A stretch of DNA of 14,148 nt from a bacterium (GTDB taxonomy: Bacteria; Electryoneota; Electryoneia; Electryoneales; Electryoneaceae): contig JANQEY010000211.1 of assembly GCA_028278125.1 (NCBI GenBank), positions 1 through 14,148 of the forward strand. Reading direction: 5' to 3'. A program made the position numbers and the translations under genes. The notes under the pieces are model-generated. The model was not told the DNA's origin. It saw nothing but the letters and a program-made list of their open reading frames with translations, and did not search any database. Below, one piece after another: positions 7,043 through 14,148 of this stretch. Within the stretch, counting starts at the first letter, position 1, and every line of letters begins with the position of its first letter.

Positions 7043-8185
7043 TTAATCAAGGATCACTTTTCCACGGATGGCTGTTGTTACTTTCTGTGTGGCGGTTTTT
7101 AAATCAGGGTATTCCCCGGGATATTGCTCCATTAATAAAGAGGCAATTTCATTGACCGTCCTCTTCCCGTCACATAACTCGAGGATTATGTGTTTTTTCG
7201 AGGCTTTTTCGTTTAACACAGGGATAAAATCTCCTCTTCCAACCTGGAGTTCATCCAGGGGAACTGTAAAATTACTTGACCTTGAGGAGACTATCTGCTC
7301 TCCATTTCTCTCGATAGAAACAGTCCAGTCCCAGTAAACGTCATCACGCTGTGGAATTGCTTTCAAAATAATAATGCAAATATCACCCGGTTGAACTTCA
7401 GTAACTTCCCTAGTATGGAAAAATGATTGTTTCCAGTGTGTAGCCGGTTCATCCGGAGAAGTCGATAATACAACACCGGGGGAGAGGGTGGTTTCGAAAT
7501 ATCCAACAAGACCATGAAACAGCCCTGGTTTGGTGATCTCAACCTGTCCTTTATATACAAGGTTGATCTCATCTACCCTAGTATAGTTGATACTGGCGAT
7601 TGAGCATGGCGCCGCCAGCGGAATTATTACACCTGAACAATCTTCATTATAACGCTGCGAAAAAGCGTATTCCTGCACCAGGGTATAATCCACCCCGTAA
7701 AAATCTTCGTTCCACATTGCAATATGCCGTTGCCTTAGTTCTTCCGATTGAACAGGCAAGACACATAATTCGAGCGATGAAGGGATCATCCTACCGCCAG
7801 GCTTCAGAAATCGACTCTTGGCGTCCAGCTTATACTTATGCAGGTTTTCCTCGAGGGCGAATACACCAAGCAGCTCGGAGATTAAAACGTCGACTTTTTC
7901 GGGAAGATCAACTTTGTCTGATTGATCGTTGATTACCTCTATTTTATCTACCAGGTTATTAGCATCCACAAGCTTTTGTGCCTCTATAGCTATTTTTCCC
8001 TTTTCAATAGCATAAACTTTCTTAGCTCCAGCCTGGATGGCGAAGAAAGCCAGGATTCCACTGCCCGTGCCGATATCTACAACAACATCACCCGGTTTGA
8101 TCACCTCGAAGATCGCTTTACGATACGCTTCGACTCGAACCTTGTCCGATAACATTATCCGATGGCTGTGAATCCACCTGGTCAT
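7043..8185 (-). CDS. Protein arginine methyltransferase-like enzyme with C-terminal PqqD-like domain
   Basis: A 380-residue protein with two apparent parts. Residues 1-310 follow the PRMT plan. The N-terminal helix is HSHRIMLSDKVRVEAYRKAI (6-25; R17 matches the SAM-carboxylate Arg). Motif I is VDIGTGSGI (36-44) and E61 ends beta2. The double-E loop SELLGVFALEE (103-113) has E104 and E113 nine residues apart, as in PRMT1. The THW loop is at 249-251 (THWKQ), inside a PRMT-style barrel. These residues bind SAM and the substrate guanidinium in known enzymes. Residues about 312-380 (FIPVLNEKASKK, then LELCDGKRTVNEIASLL at 335-351) resemble PqqD, a winged-helix peptide chaperone of RiPP maturation. 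The start has GGAG 8 nt upstream. Bacterial PRMTs are uncommon, and this fusion suggests methylation of a peptide or peptide-tagged protein. No precursor peptide was found nearby. The PRMT call is firm; the PqqD call is moderate. Confidence 0.85.
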   Translation of the reverse strand: MTRWIHSHRIMLSDKVRVEAYRKAIFEVIKPGDVVVDIGTGSGILAFFAIQAGAKKVYAIEKGKIAIEAQKLVDANNLVDKIEVINDQSDKVDLPEKVDVLISELLGVFALEENLHKYKLDAKSRFLKPGGRMIPSSLELCVLPVQSEELRQRHIAMWNEDFYGVDYTLVQEYAFSQRYNEDCSGVIIPLAAPCSIASINYTRVDEINLVYKGQVEITKPGLFHGLVGYFETTLSPGVVLSTSPDEPATHWKQSFFHTREVTEVQPGDICIIILKAIPQRDDVYWDWTVSIERNGEQIVSSRSSNFTVPLDELQVGRGDFIPVLNEKASKKHIILELCDGKRTVNEIASLLMEQYPGEYPDLKTATQKVTTAIRGKVILD

Positions 8186-8258
8186 TTATTTTCTCCAAAA
8201 AGATGTTGTAATTTGTAACGAATCTGTAGTATCCACTAAACGAAGTCAACAGCTGTGT

Positions 8259-8978
8259 TTATTTACCTGAATTTGTTCGTCGCCATGCAAGCAGGAATAT
8301 TACAATCCCCGGCAGATATCCCAGCATAAAAATCTCCCAGCGGAACCTGTCCGGTTCACCAATTGTAATCGCTTGCCGGAAATCTATAATAAAGCTGAAA
8401 ATTATTATCAGTCCACAGATAATCTCCAGTATCCAGTGGAAAACAGGTGCGGACAACGGTTTTTCCCGGTCTTCTTGAATAACTATCACGACACAGGCAA
8501 GTATCATCGCGATACTGACAAGCACCGGCGCTAATACAGGACCAATCCAGGGGAGGGGTATCAGGAACAACAGGTCCCAGGTTATTAAACTTTCCGGCCA
8601 GTCCAATGCGATTTTCAGCCCTACATAATAGATAATATCCCATATTCCGAAAGTATAGATAAAATATCCGAATCGTTCCAGTTTGTTTCGTCCTGCCAGC
8701 CAACCAACAGCGATAAGCATCAGGATAGTAGCCGCTTCCCGAAACAGTTCGAGGATGAGAATATTCATCGGGATCTCTTTAACGGGAAAGAAAAATCCTT
8801 CGGGGTAATAGAGCAGCCGGAGATATACAACCAGGACAGCTTCAAACCATCCCATTGCAATTCCAAATACCGCTACCCACAGTAGGCGTCTCAGGCTTGT
8901 TCGAGTCATTTTCCCCTTCCGGTTTCGAGGATAAATATATGTATCGATTTTTAAAATTGCAGATTTTTTCGTGTTCAT
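8259..8978 (-). CDS. Conserved six-helix integral membrane protein, function unknown
   Basis: 239 residues from the ATG at 8978, or 216 from the ATG at 8909 (MTRTSLRRLLW). Both starts have plausible ribosome-binding sites: GAGG 9 nt before 8978, and GGAAGGGG close before 8909. The hydrophobic part begins only after residue 24, so the shorter form is a fair alternative. Six membrane segments are visible, at about 32-57, 71-94, 102-125, 135-168, 181-200 and 216-232. Striking polar or aromatic features sit in or beside them: GWFEAVLVVYLRLLYYPEGF, ELFREAATI, FGIWDIIYY, LPWIGPVLAPVL. I recognise this as a style of conserved 'hypothetical membrane protein' but know no function. It precedes the PRMT-like gene by 73 nt on the same strand and is divergent from the SOS cassette, sharing a 75-nt intergenic region that contains the LexA-like site. 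Confidence 0.8.
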   Translation of the reverse strand: MNTKKSAILKIDTYIYPRNRKGKMTRTSLRRLLWVAVFGIAMGWFEAVLVVYLRLLYYPEGFFFPVKEIPMNILILELFREAATILMLIAVGWLAGRNKLERFGYFIYTFGIWDIIYYVGLKIALDWPESLITWDLLFLIPLPWIGPVLAPVLVSIAMILACVVIVIQEDREKPLSAPVFHWILEIICGLIIIFSFIIDFRQAITIGEPDRFRWEIFMLGYLPGIVIFLLAWRRTNSGK

Positions 8979-9019
8979 CTATATTTTCCTCGAATTTCTC
9001 CGAAATCCTCATTCGCATA

Positions 9020-9048
9020 TTGAATACTGTACATATGTTCAGTATATT
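9020..9048 (+). promoter_or_regulatory. Predicted promoter of the imuB-dnaE2 cassette
   Basis: TTGAAT (9020-9025) and TATATT (9043-9048) are separated by exactly 17 nt. The expected start site, about 7 nt after the -10, falls on the first ATG of imuB (9054), and there is no Shine-Dalgarno sequence in between. The transcript is therefore predicted to be leaderless or nearly so. Confidence 0.55.
9024..9045. promoter_or_regulatory. LexA-type SOS operator
   Basis: ATACTG (9024-9029) and CAGTAT (9040-9045) form a perfect inverted repeat with a 10-nt spacer. The core CTGTACATATGTTCAG (9027-9042) fits the LexA site described for Myxococcus (CTRHAMRYBYGTTCAG, from memory) at 15 of 16 positions. It matches the Gram-positive box CGAACATATGTTCG at 11 of 14. 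It fills the spacer and overlaps both promoter hexamers, a position that would block transcription, and the genes behind it are classic SOS targets. lexA itself is not in the window. Confidence 0.7.
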
Positions 9049-9053
9049 CTATC

Positions 9054-10265
9054 ATGATGTTCAACTACGTAATACTTCGAATTCCAGGATTTTACGCTCG
9101 GATCGAGCAGAAAATGTTACCTCCAGGGGAGAAGCGGAATCCCGTTGTTGTCGCCGGCGAAGGGACAAGGGCACTTGTATTGTCTGTTTCCAGGGAAGCC
9201 TACGAACTGGGCATTCGTCCCGGTCAAAGAGCGGAAACAATAGATACGAACCAGGTGTTGCTGGTACATGCCGATCCTGCCGGAAAAAATAACATCAAGG
9301 GTGACGATTGCCTGGTTCCTCCAAAATATGAGTATGAGACAGAAGAACTCTGTGAAGCCCTGGGTGATGTACTTCCGGGACCTGAACAACCCGGGATCTA
9401 TTCTGATGATGAATTTCTATCCTTCCCGGTTCCATTACGTGCAGGTGTTTTTGCTGCTTCATGGTCGCTGGGAACCAGCTACCTGGAGATTGCGATAAAC
9501 AGGGCGAATCAAATTCTCCATTTGCGGGGATTTGAAGGAGCCTGGGGAATCGCGCCTGAAATGGGAGCGGCTGAAATCGCCGCACAGATTATAAATCCCG
9601 GTGAGATGAAGGTTGTTAAGAGAGAAGAGATAAAGGATTTCCTGTCACCTTTACCCATTGAAGTTCTTTATGATCTGGGAAACAGGTACTGTGAAGTTCT
9701 ACACCAGATGGGTGTTTCAACACTCGGTGAACTCGCGTCTCTTCCTGTTTTACTTCTCAGGGAATTATTCGGCAAAGATGGAATACACCTGAGAACTCTG
9801 GCTCTCACCGGGAAACGTCCAGATCCACCTCGTGAATGGCGGGGAAGACGAAGGCTGGCGGGTGATGAGGATGATCCGCAGGTAGTCCGTTCCATTCTTG
9901 CTGCCCTTGTTTCTGAAGGAATGGACGCACTTTCCAATATTAGTCGAGAGCCCGGATCATTGCATCTCCTGATTATTTACAGCGATGGAAAACGGACAGG
10001 TGGACGGATTGGATCCGGTGAAATTGCTAATGAAGGTTATCTGCAGCAGGCTGCAGCAGACTTGCTGGATGAGCTTTGGCAACGGCGTGTACGACTGGCA
10101 GAATTACGGATCACTATCCCTCATGGACAACAGCCATCTCACCAACTCGGTTTTTTTACGCCCGCATACAGGATCGGGCGAGAGGAACGAATCCAGAAGG
10201 CGTTATCCAGTTTAAGGACTCGCTGGGGCAGGGGATCGGTGAATTTTGCCTCAGCGGTTGGCTGA
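9054..10265 (+). CDS. imuB: ImuB-like Y-family DNA polymerase homologue (SOS mutasome adaptor)
   Basis: A 403-residue diverged Y-family protein. VILRIPGFYARIE (6-18) aligns with the DinB motif 'VDMDxFFAxVE', but the catalytic Asp is replaced by an Arg-Ile-Pro stretch. LVLSVSREAYELGIRPGQ (41-58) is the fingers-region signature. SDDE (117-120) sits where 'SLDE' carries the other acidic residues, so these may survive. GIAPEMGAAEIAAQ (165-178) and the HhH region LPIEVLYDLG...STLGELASLP (200-231) follow the family order. QLGFF (364-368) fits a beta-clamp-binding motif. Known ImuB proteins are catalytically dead adaptors that bring DnaE2 to the clamp during translesion synthesis; the missing first Asp fits that. 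The conserved part starts at residue 5, so the start must be one of the tandem ATGs (9054 or 9057) despite having no ribosome-binding site. dnaE2 follows 22 nt downstream. A diverged active DinB is the alternative. Confidence 0.82.
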   Translation: MMFNYVILRIPGFYARIEQKMLPPGEKRNPVVVAGEGTRALVLSVSREAYELGIRPGQRAETIDTNQVLLVHADPAGKNNIKGDDCLVPPKYEYETEELCEALGDVLPGPEQPGIYSDDEFLSFPVPLRAGVFAASWSLGTSYLEIAINRANQILHLRGFEGAWGIAPEMGAAEIAAQIINPGEMKVVKREEIKDFLSPLPIEVLYDLGNRYCEVLHQMGVSTLGELASLPVLLLRELFGKDGIHLRTLALTGKRPDPPREWRGRRRLAGDEDDPQVVRSILAALVSEGMDALSNISREPGSLHLLIIYSDGKRTGGRIGSGEIANEGYLQQAAADLLDELWQRRVRLAELRITIPHGQQPSHQLGFFTPAYRIGREERIQKALSSLRTRWGRGSVNFASAVG

Positions 10266-10287
10266 CAGTAAATCGAACTAAGGTAAA

Positions 10288-13200
10288 ATGATGCGATCAC
10301 CTGGCTGGAGCGATTTTGTCCATCTTCATGTCCGTACTCCCTATTCATTCTATGAAGGGGCTGGACGGATCGAAGAACTGGTGAATACCGCGAAGAACCT
10401 TGGCCAGACTGCGATAGCTTTCACGGATCGAAACCGTACCAGTGGACTTGTACGTGGATATAAAGCAGCAAAAGAGGCGGGGATGCGTCCGGTTCTTGGC
10501 TTGTTACTCGACGATCCTCGTGACGCGAGTTATTCCATCATCGCCTGGGCGAAAAATATCGAAGGTTACGGAATCCTGGGAAGACTTGCCGCCGAAAGGC
10601 AGCTGAATCCCGAATTCACCTTGGAATCAGCAGTTGATATTCTTGATGATTCCGTGATCGTGGCAGCAAAAGAAGAACACCTGCTATCAAAAATGTTCTC
10701 ACATCTTCCACCCGGATCAGTTTATGGAGAATTGTCGTTCCCGGGTGACGACAAGGTGAAAAAATATGCACGGAGGACGTATGAATACTGCCGCAAAACA
10801 GGAATTCCACTCGTTGTCACCGGGGATATAGCCTATGCCACAAAAGAGCAGGAAAGTGTTTCACGTCTTCTTCGCGCGATTGGCGATCACCAGGTGTTAC
10901 TCAGGACGTCAAAACATTCCGATAAAATCAAATCACGTCCATTGGATGATAAAGGTGAACTTCTGTATGCTTATCGAAACCTCCCGGAAGTGTTCCAGAA
11001 TTCTCGTCTTATTGCTGAACAATGCGATGTTGATCTTCGTCTTGGTGAATTAAAATTTCCGGAACCACAACTTGCAGAGGGCACAACCTCTTTTATGGAG
11101 TTGCGTAGACGGTCAGAGGAGGGATTGCGAAGACGTTACGGCGATCCACCACCTCTGAACGCCCGTGAACGTCTCGCCTATGAACTGGGAGTAATGGATC
11201 ACCTTGGTTTCTCCGGCTACATGGTGGTTGTCCATGATATCGCACTCGAAGCGTGGAGGAGGGGAGTACGTACCCTGGGACGTGGCTCAGCCGCAAACAG
11301 TATTGTCTGCTACAGCCTTGGTCTAACCGACATCTGCCCTCTCAAGTACGACCTTTACTTCGAGCGTTTCCTTAATCCCGAACGTAAGAGCCCACCTGAT
11401 ATCGATCTCGATTTTTCCTGGCGTGACCGTGATGAAATCCTTCGTTACGTTTTCGACCATTTTGGCGAAGATCATGTGGGGTTGATCTGTACGACCGTCA
11501 CCTTCGGCGCACGTGCTGCTCTCCACGAAGCAGCACTGGCCCGGGGTATTCCCGAGGATGAGATAACCCGGATTACAAAACGAATTCCCTGGTTCACACA
11601 CGGAAAAACGATTGGGGAGATCCACCAGGAAGCCCCTGAACTGGCGGGATTACCTCTTGACCGTGAACCTTGGAAATCCATCTCGGAAGACGCTGACCAA
11701 TTGATCGGATTCCCCCGTCATCTCTCTATTCATGCAGGTGGAGTAGTGATTTCTCCAGAACCGATTACAAACTGGACGGGCCTGGAGATGGCTGCCAAGG
11801 GATTTGTTGTTACGCAATATGATATGTACAGCACCGAAGATCTCGGGCTGGTTAAAATCGACCTTTTGAGCCAGAGAGCGTTGGGTGTTCTCAAGGATGC
11901 ATGCCAGAACATTGAACAAAATTCAGGTGAAAAACCACCGCTTGACGATATCGAGGACCTGTTCCTTGACAGCAAGACCTGGGAGATGATTCGTACCGGG
12001 AATTCCATGGGTTGTTTTTACGTGGAATCGCCCGGGATGCGTGCCCTGTTAAAGAAACTTGATTGTGACAACTACGAACTGCTCGTGGCGGCAAGTTCCG
12101 TAATTCGTCCCGGTGTGAGTGAATCCGGGATGATGCAGCAGTATGTGGAATGTGTACGTGATCCGTCGAAAGCATTCTATCTCCACCCGAAGATGCGTGA
12201 TCTCCTGGGTGAAACATATGGGGTAATGATCTATCAGGAGGATGTTCTCAAGGTAGCCCATCACATTGCCGGGATTCCGCTGGGACGTGCGGATACCTTG
12301 AGGAGGGCAATGAGTGGCAAGGGTAGATCACCTGAAGCCATGGCGAGGCTCGAGAGGGAATTTCTCGCAGGATGTAGAAAGAACAGGGTGAAGGAGGACA
12401 TCGCGCAGGAAATCTGGCGGCAGGTTGTCTCTTTTGCCGGTTATGCTTTCTGCAAGGCACACAGCGCGTCTTTTGCTGTTCTGTCCGTTCAGATCGCTTA
12501 CCTGCGTGCTCATTACCCGGCCGAATTTATTGCCGCGGTTCTTTCAAACGGTGGTGGTTTTTACAGCCAGGCAGCATATGTAGAAGAAGCCAGGCGAATG
12601 GGACTCGAGGTTATCCTTCCGCATGTTAATCAAAGCGATATCGAATATGAGGGAGAGGGGAAATGTGTCCGTACAGGTCTGAGAGCGGTGGGTATGCTGC
12701 GTGATGAAACACCGGAGAGGATTATCGAGGATCGTAAAAATCATGGTGAATTTACCAGTCTCGGTAATTTCATTCAGCGTATCAAACCAGCACGTGATGA
12801 GATTGAAGGATTGATCACCTGCGGGGCTTTTGACGGTTTTGCCGCCAATCGTCCCACACTGATGCGAATGCTCAACGCGGGATGGACACTCCTGCAGAAT
12901 TCACCCGGTCCCCTGGCTGCCGATGCTGATGATATTTTTTCCGGTCTCGCGGATGCAAAGGACTGGACTGAACTGGAAAAATCTGTGGCTCTGCGTCGGG
13001 TGCTCGGTTTTTCACCCGGCCCGCATCCTCTCTCGCTGCTGAATCTTCCATTGAATGGAGCAATTCCCGCCCGTGATATCGACAATAACCTGGGAAAACG
13101 GGTGAAGATGATTGGTTGGGCATACGCTTCAAAGAGAATAAAAACACGCAAGACGAAAGAAACCATGTGTTTTCTCTCAATGGAGGATTTAACGGGTACT

Positions 13201-13389
13201 TTTGAAGTGACTCTTTTTCCCCGGGCATATCGTCAGTTCGCGCCGGTTTCCCGTGGTCACGGGCCGTTCAGAGTCTCAGGTCGAATAGAGGACGACCAGG
13301 GTGTCTGTACCCTGGTCGCCGATTCCGTAGAAAAAATCCTACCGGAAAAATTCGCGAAAATCGAGTATTCACGAACTACCCGGAAATAA
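10288..13389 (+). CDS. dnaE2: Error-prone DNA polymerase III alpha subunit DnaE2 (ImuC)
   Basis: A 1033-residue C-family polymerase for SOS-induced mutagenic lesion bypass. The N-terminal PHP domain (about 8-200) has HLHVRTPYSFYEGA (12-25); R16 replaces the His of the replicative 'HxHT' motif, as in other DnaE2 proteins. AFTDRNRTSGLV (44-55) also fits DnaE2. The palm has RGSAANSIV (332-340) and the catalytic pair D371/D373 in PPDIDLDF (369-376). The third Asp is D525 in VKIDLL. The fingers region has GRADTLRRAMSGKGRSPEAM, and FAGYAFCKAHSASFAVLSVQ is typical. An OB-fold occupies about 936-1015. The protein is slightly shorter than the usual 1050-1100 residues, with no clear clamp-binding motif at its end, so it may rely on ImuB. 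Tandem ATGs (10288, 10291) follow AAGG; the second has better spacing. It is co-transcribed with imuB under the LexA-like site. Confidence 0.95.
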   Translation: MMRSPGWSDFVHLHVRTPYSFYEGAGRIEELVNTAKNLGQTAIAFTDRNRTSGLVRGYKAAKEAGMRPVLGLLLDDPRDASYSIIAWAKNIEGYGILGRLAAERQLNPEFTLESAVDILDDSVIVAAKEEHLLSKMFSHLPPGSVYGELSFPGDDKVKKYARRTYEYCRKTGIPLVVTGDIAYATKEQESVSRLLRAIGDHQVLLRTSKHSDKIKSRPLDDKGELLYAYRNLPEVFQNSRLIAEQCDVDLRLGELKFPEPQLAEGTTSFMELRRRSEEGLRRRYGDPPPLNARERLAYELGVMDHLGFSGYMVVVHDIALEAWRRGVRTLGRGSAANSIVCYSLGLTDICPLKYDLYFERFLNPERKSPPDIDLDFSWRDRDEILRYVFDHFGEDHVGLICTTVTFGARAALHEAALARGIPEDEITRITKRIPWFTHGKTIGEIHQEAPELAGLPLDREPWKSISEDADQLIGFPRHLSIHAGGVVISPEPITNWTGLEMAAKGFVVTQYDMYSTEDLGLVKIDLLSQRALGVLKDACQNIEQNSGEKPPLDDIEDLFLDSKTWEMIRTGNSMGCFYVESPGMRALLKKLDCDNYELLVAASSVIRPGVSESGMMQQYVECVRDPSKAFYLHPKMRDLLGETYGVMIYQEDVLKVAHHIAGIPLGRADTLRRAMSGKGRSPEAMARLEREFLAGCRKNRVKEDIAQEIWRQVVSFAGYAFCKAHSASFAVLSVQIAYLRAHYPAEFIAAVLSNGGGFYSQAAYVEEARRMGLEVILPHVNQSDIEYEGEGKCVRTGLRAVGMLRDETPERIIEDRKNHGEFTSLGNFIQRIKPARDEIEGLITCGAFDGFAANRPTLMRMLNAGWTLLQNSPGPLAADADDIFSGLADAKDWTELEKSVALRRVLGFSPGPHPLSLLNLPLNGAIPARDIDNNLGKRVKMIGWAYASKRIKTRKTKETMCFLSMEDLTGTFEVTLFPRAYRQFAPVSRGHGPFRVSGRIEDDQGVCTLVADSVEKILPEKFAKIEYSRTTRK
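13293..13318 (+). other. Perfect 10-bp stem-loop near the 3' end of dnaE2
   Basis: CGACCAGGGT (13293-13302) and ACCCTGGTCG (13309-13318) pair around a 6-nt loop, about 70 nt before the stop codon. No T-tract follows. It lies inside codons of the OB-fold (DDQGVCTLVAD), so it may be chance or an mRNA 3' structure. No terminator was seen in the 33-nt gap between dnaE2 and the convergent gene. Confidence 0.4.
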
Positions 13390-13422
13390 ATTCAGAACGT
13401 TCAATGTGAGACCTACAAAAGA

Positions 13423-14148
13423 TTATTTAAGCACAACAATACGTGACGATTTAACCTCTCTTGAATCCGGGTTGAACATTCTCAAAAAATAATGTCCACT
13501 TGGAAGTGATTCGGTCTGGATTGAAGTGTTCATAGCCTGGTTATAGGAATATCGAATATCCCTGAAAACCTCTCTGCCAAGTGAGTTATAAAGTGCCAGT
13601 TCAACTTGTCCCGAAAGGTTCGGATGGTACCATTGAACACGAACCGGACCATTCGCGGGAACAGGCCAGATATTCAGTTTTGGATTAAATGGCAGGGAAT
13701 TCGTTGGATCGTCAATTTCGCTGTCGAAACGTTTCAATTTTATCCGGATATCGTGATGGCCATACTCGAGTTCAGGTAGAATTATGAATGTTCTCAAGGG
13801 TGAACCGAAACGAAGCTGACATGTAATGTCACCATCCAGGACAGCATCGCTCAAGGTCGTGACAGAACGGGGATGGAACATTGCAATACTCATCCCCTCA
13901 GTAGTTGAACCGGTAAATGAGATGTGTAAAGTGTCATTTTCCCAATTCTGAGTCCAGTTTTTCCAGTTTTCCATATTAACGGCACGGTTACTTATTTCGT
14001 TGGGGAACTGCCATACTGCTCTTGGGAATTCATCATTAATATCGATTAAAAGGCTGGAAAACCACATTTCACGGACATGATCTCCGTTATCCAACATGGC
14101 TTTGGGATGAGAGCCCCACTGCGCAATACCACCACGTGCCAGCGTATT
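13423..14148 (-). CDS. Secreted protein with C-terminal type IX-like sorting domain, N-terminus beyond window
   Basis: An open frame from the window edge to a TAA at 13423-13425, 241 residues visible. It continues upstream of the internal ATG at 14097 (reading NTLARGGIAQWGSHPKAM), so the true start is outside the window. The first part (about 1-155) has no domain I can name; the GGIAQWGS and WFSSLLIDI phrases are faintly reminiscent of C25/gingipain-like peptidases, but no catalytic residue can be pointed to. The last 85 residues (LNIWPVPANGPVRVQWYHP, LYNSLGREVFRD, SLPSGHYFLRMF, RIVVLK) are a por-secretion/T9SS type A-like beta-sandwich, normally removed when the protein reaches the cell surface. 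This is the second such protein in the window. It is convergent with dnaE2. Confidence 0.8.
   Translation of the reverse strand, partial: NTLARGGIAQWGSHPKAMLDNGDHVREMWFSSLLIDINDEFPRAVWQFPNEISNRAVNMENWKNWTQNWENDTLHISFTGSTTEGMSIAMFHPRSVTTLSDAVLDGDITCQLRFGSPLRTFIILPELEYGHHDIRIKLKRFDSEIDDPTNSLPFNPKLNIWPVPANGPVRVQWYHPNLSGQVELALYNSLGREVFRDIRYSYNQAMNTSIQTESLPSGHYFLRMFNPDSREVKSSRIVVLK

Noticed and set aside
6750..8258. A RiPP precursor peptide next to the PRMT-PqqD gene
   Set aside because: No short open frame with a ribosome-binding site and a leader/core layout was found in 6750-7042 or 8186-8258. It may be encoded elsewhere or not exist.
8200..8258. Promoter for the PRMT-like gene
   Set aside because: A good TTGACT -35 exists on the minus strand, but at 17-nt spacing only CAGATT is present, too weak to call. 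Co-transcription from the upstream membrane-protein gene is as likely.
12774..13166. 130-residue minus-strand open frame inside dnaE2
   Set aside because: Shadow of the dnaE2 coding frame, Arg/Ser/Pro-rich, no ribosome-binding site.

Overview
The window looks like chromosomal DNA from an uncultured lineage of the FCB superphylum (the wider Bacteroidota, Marinimicrobia and Zixibacteria assemblage). Two secreted proteins end in 'por secretion'/type IX-like sorting domains (YPNPWN...LYNLLGQ and WPVPANG...LYNSLGREVF). There is also a Wzi-like outer-membrane barrel protein typical of such genomes. TGA ends several intact genes and TGG encodes Trp, so the genetic code looks standard. No rRNA, tRNA, CRISPR array, transposase or phage gene was seen. 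The phylum cannot be fixed from this sequence alone.

Positions 1-3316 (minus strand) hold a compact surface-polysaccharide operon: a promoter, then dTDP-glucose 4,6-dehydratase (rfbB), a Wzi-like outer-membrane protein, and a Wzz-like chain-length/co-polymerase protein cut by the window edge. The gaps are 9 and 13 nt. It combines a nucleotide-sugar step, an outer-membrane assembly factor and a chain-length regulator.

Positions 3317-6119 hold a palindromic repeat, a strong sigma70-type promoter driving a stand-alone SAM methyltransferase (plus strand), a terminator hairpin, and a convergent secreted surface protein (minus strand) split by one in-frame TGA.

Positions 6120-7042 are about 920 bases without a convincing gene. 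They hold several different palindromic repeats and a GC-rich block (about 59% by hand count over 6501-6660) full of hairpins, followed by a terminator-like stem-loop. This is a candidate structured RNA or multicopy element.

Positions 7043-8978 (minus strand) encode a six-helix membrane protein of unknown function and, after it, a protein arginine methyltransferase (PRMT) homologue. The PRMT-like protein has the double-E loop and THW loop and appears to carry a C-terminal PqqD-like (RiPP-recognition-type) domain. This fusion is the most unusual gene in the window.

Positions 9020-13389 (plus strand) form an SOS mutagenesis cassette. A LexA-box-like palindrome lies between the -35 and -10 of a promoter whose start site nearly coincides with the first ATG. 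It is followed by an ImuB-like Y-family polymerase homologue lacking the first catalytic Asp, and by the error-prone polymerase DnaE2 (ImuC). No imuA is present. Convergent to this cassette is the C-terminal part of another secreted protein with a sorting domain, truncated by the window edge.
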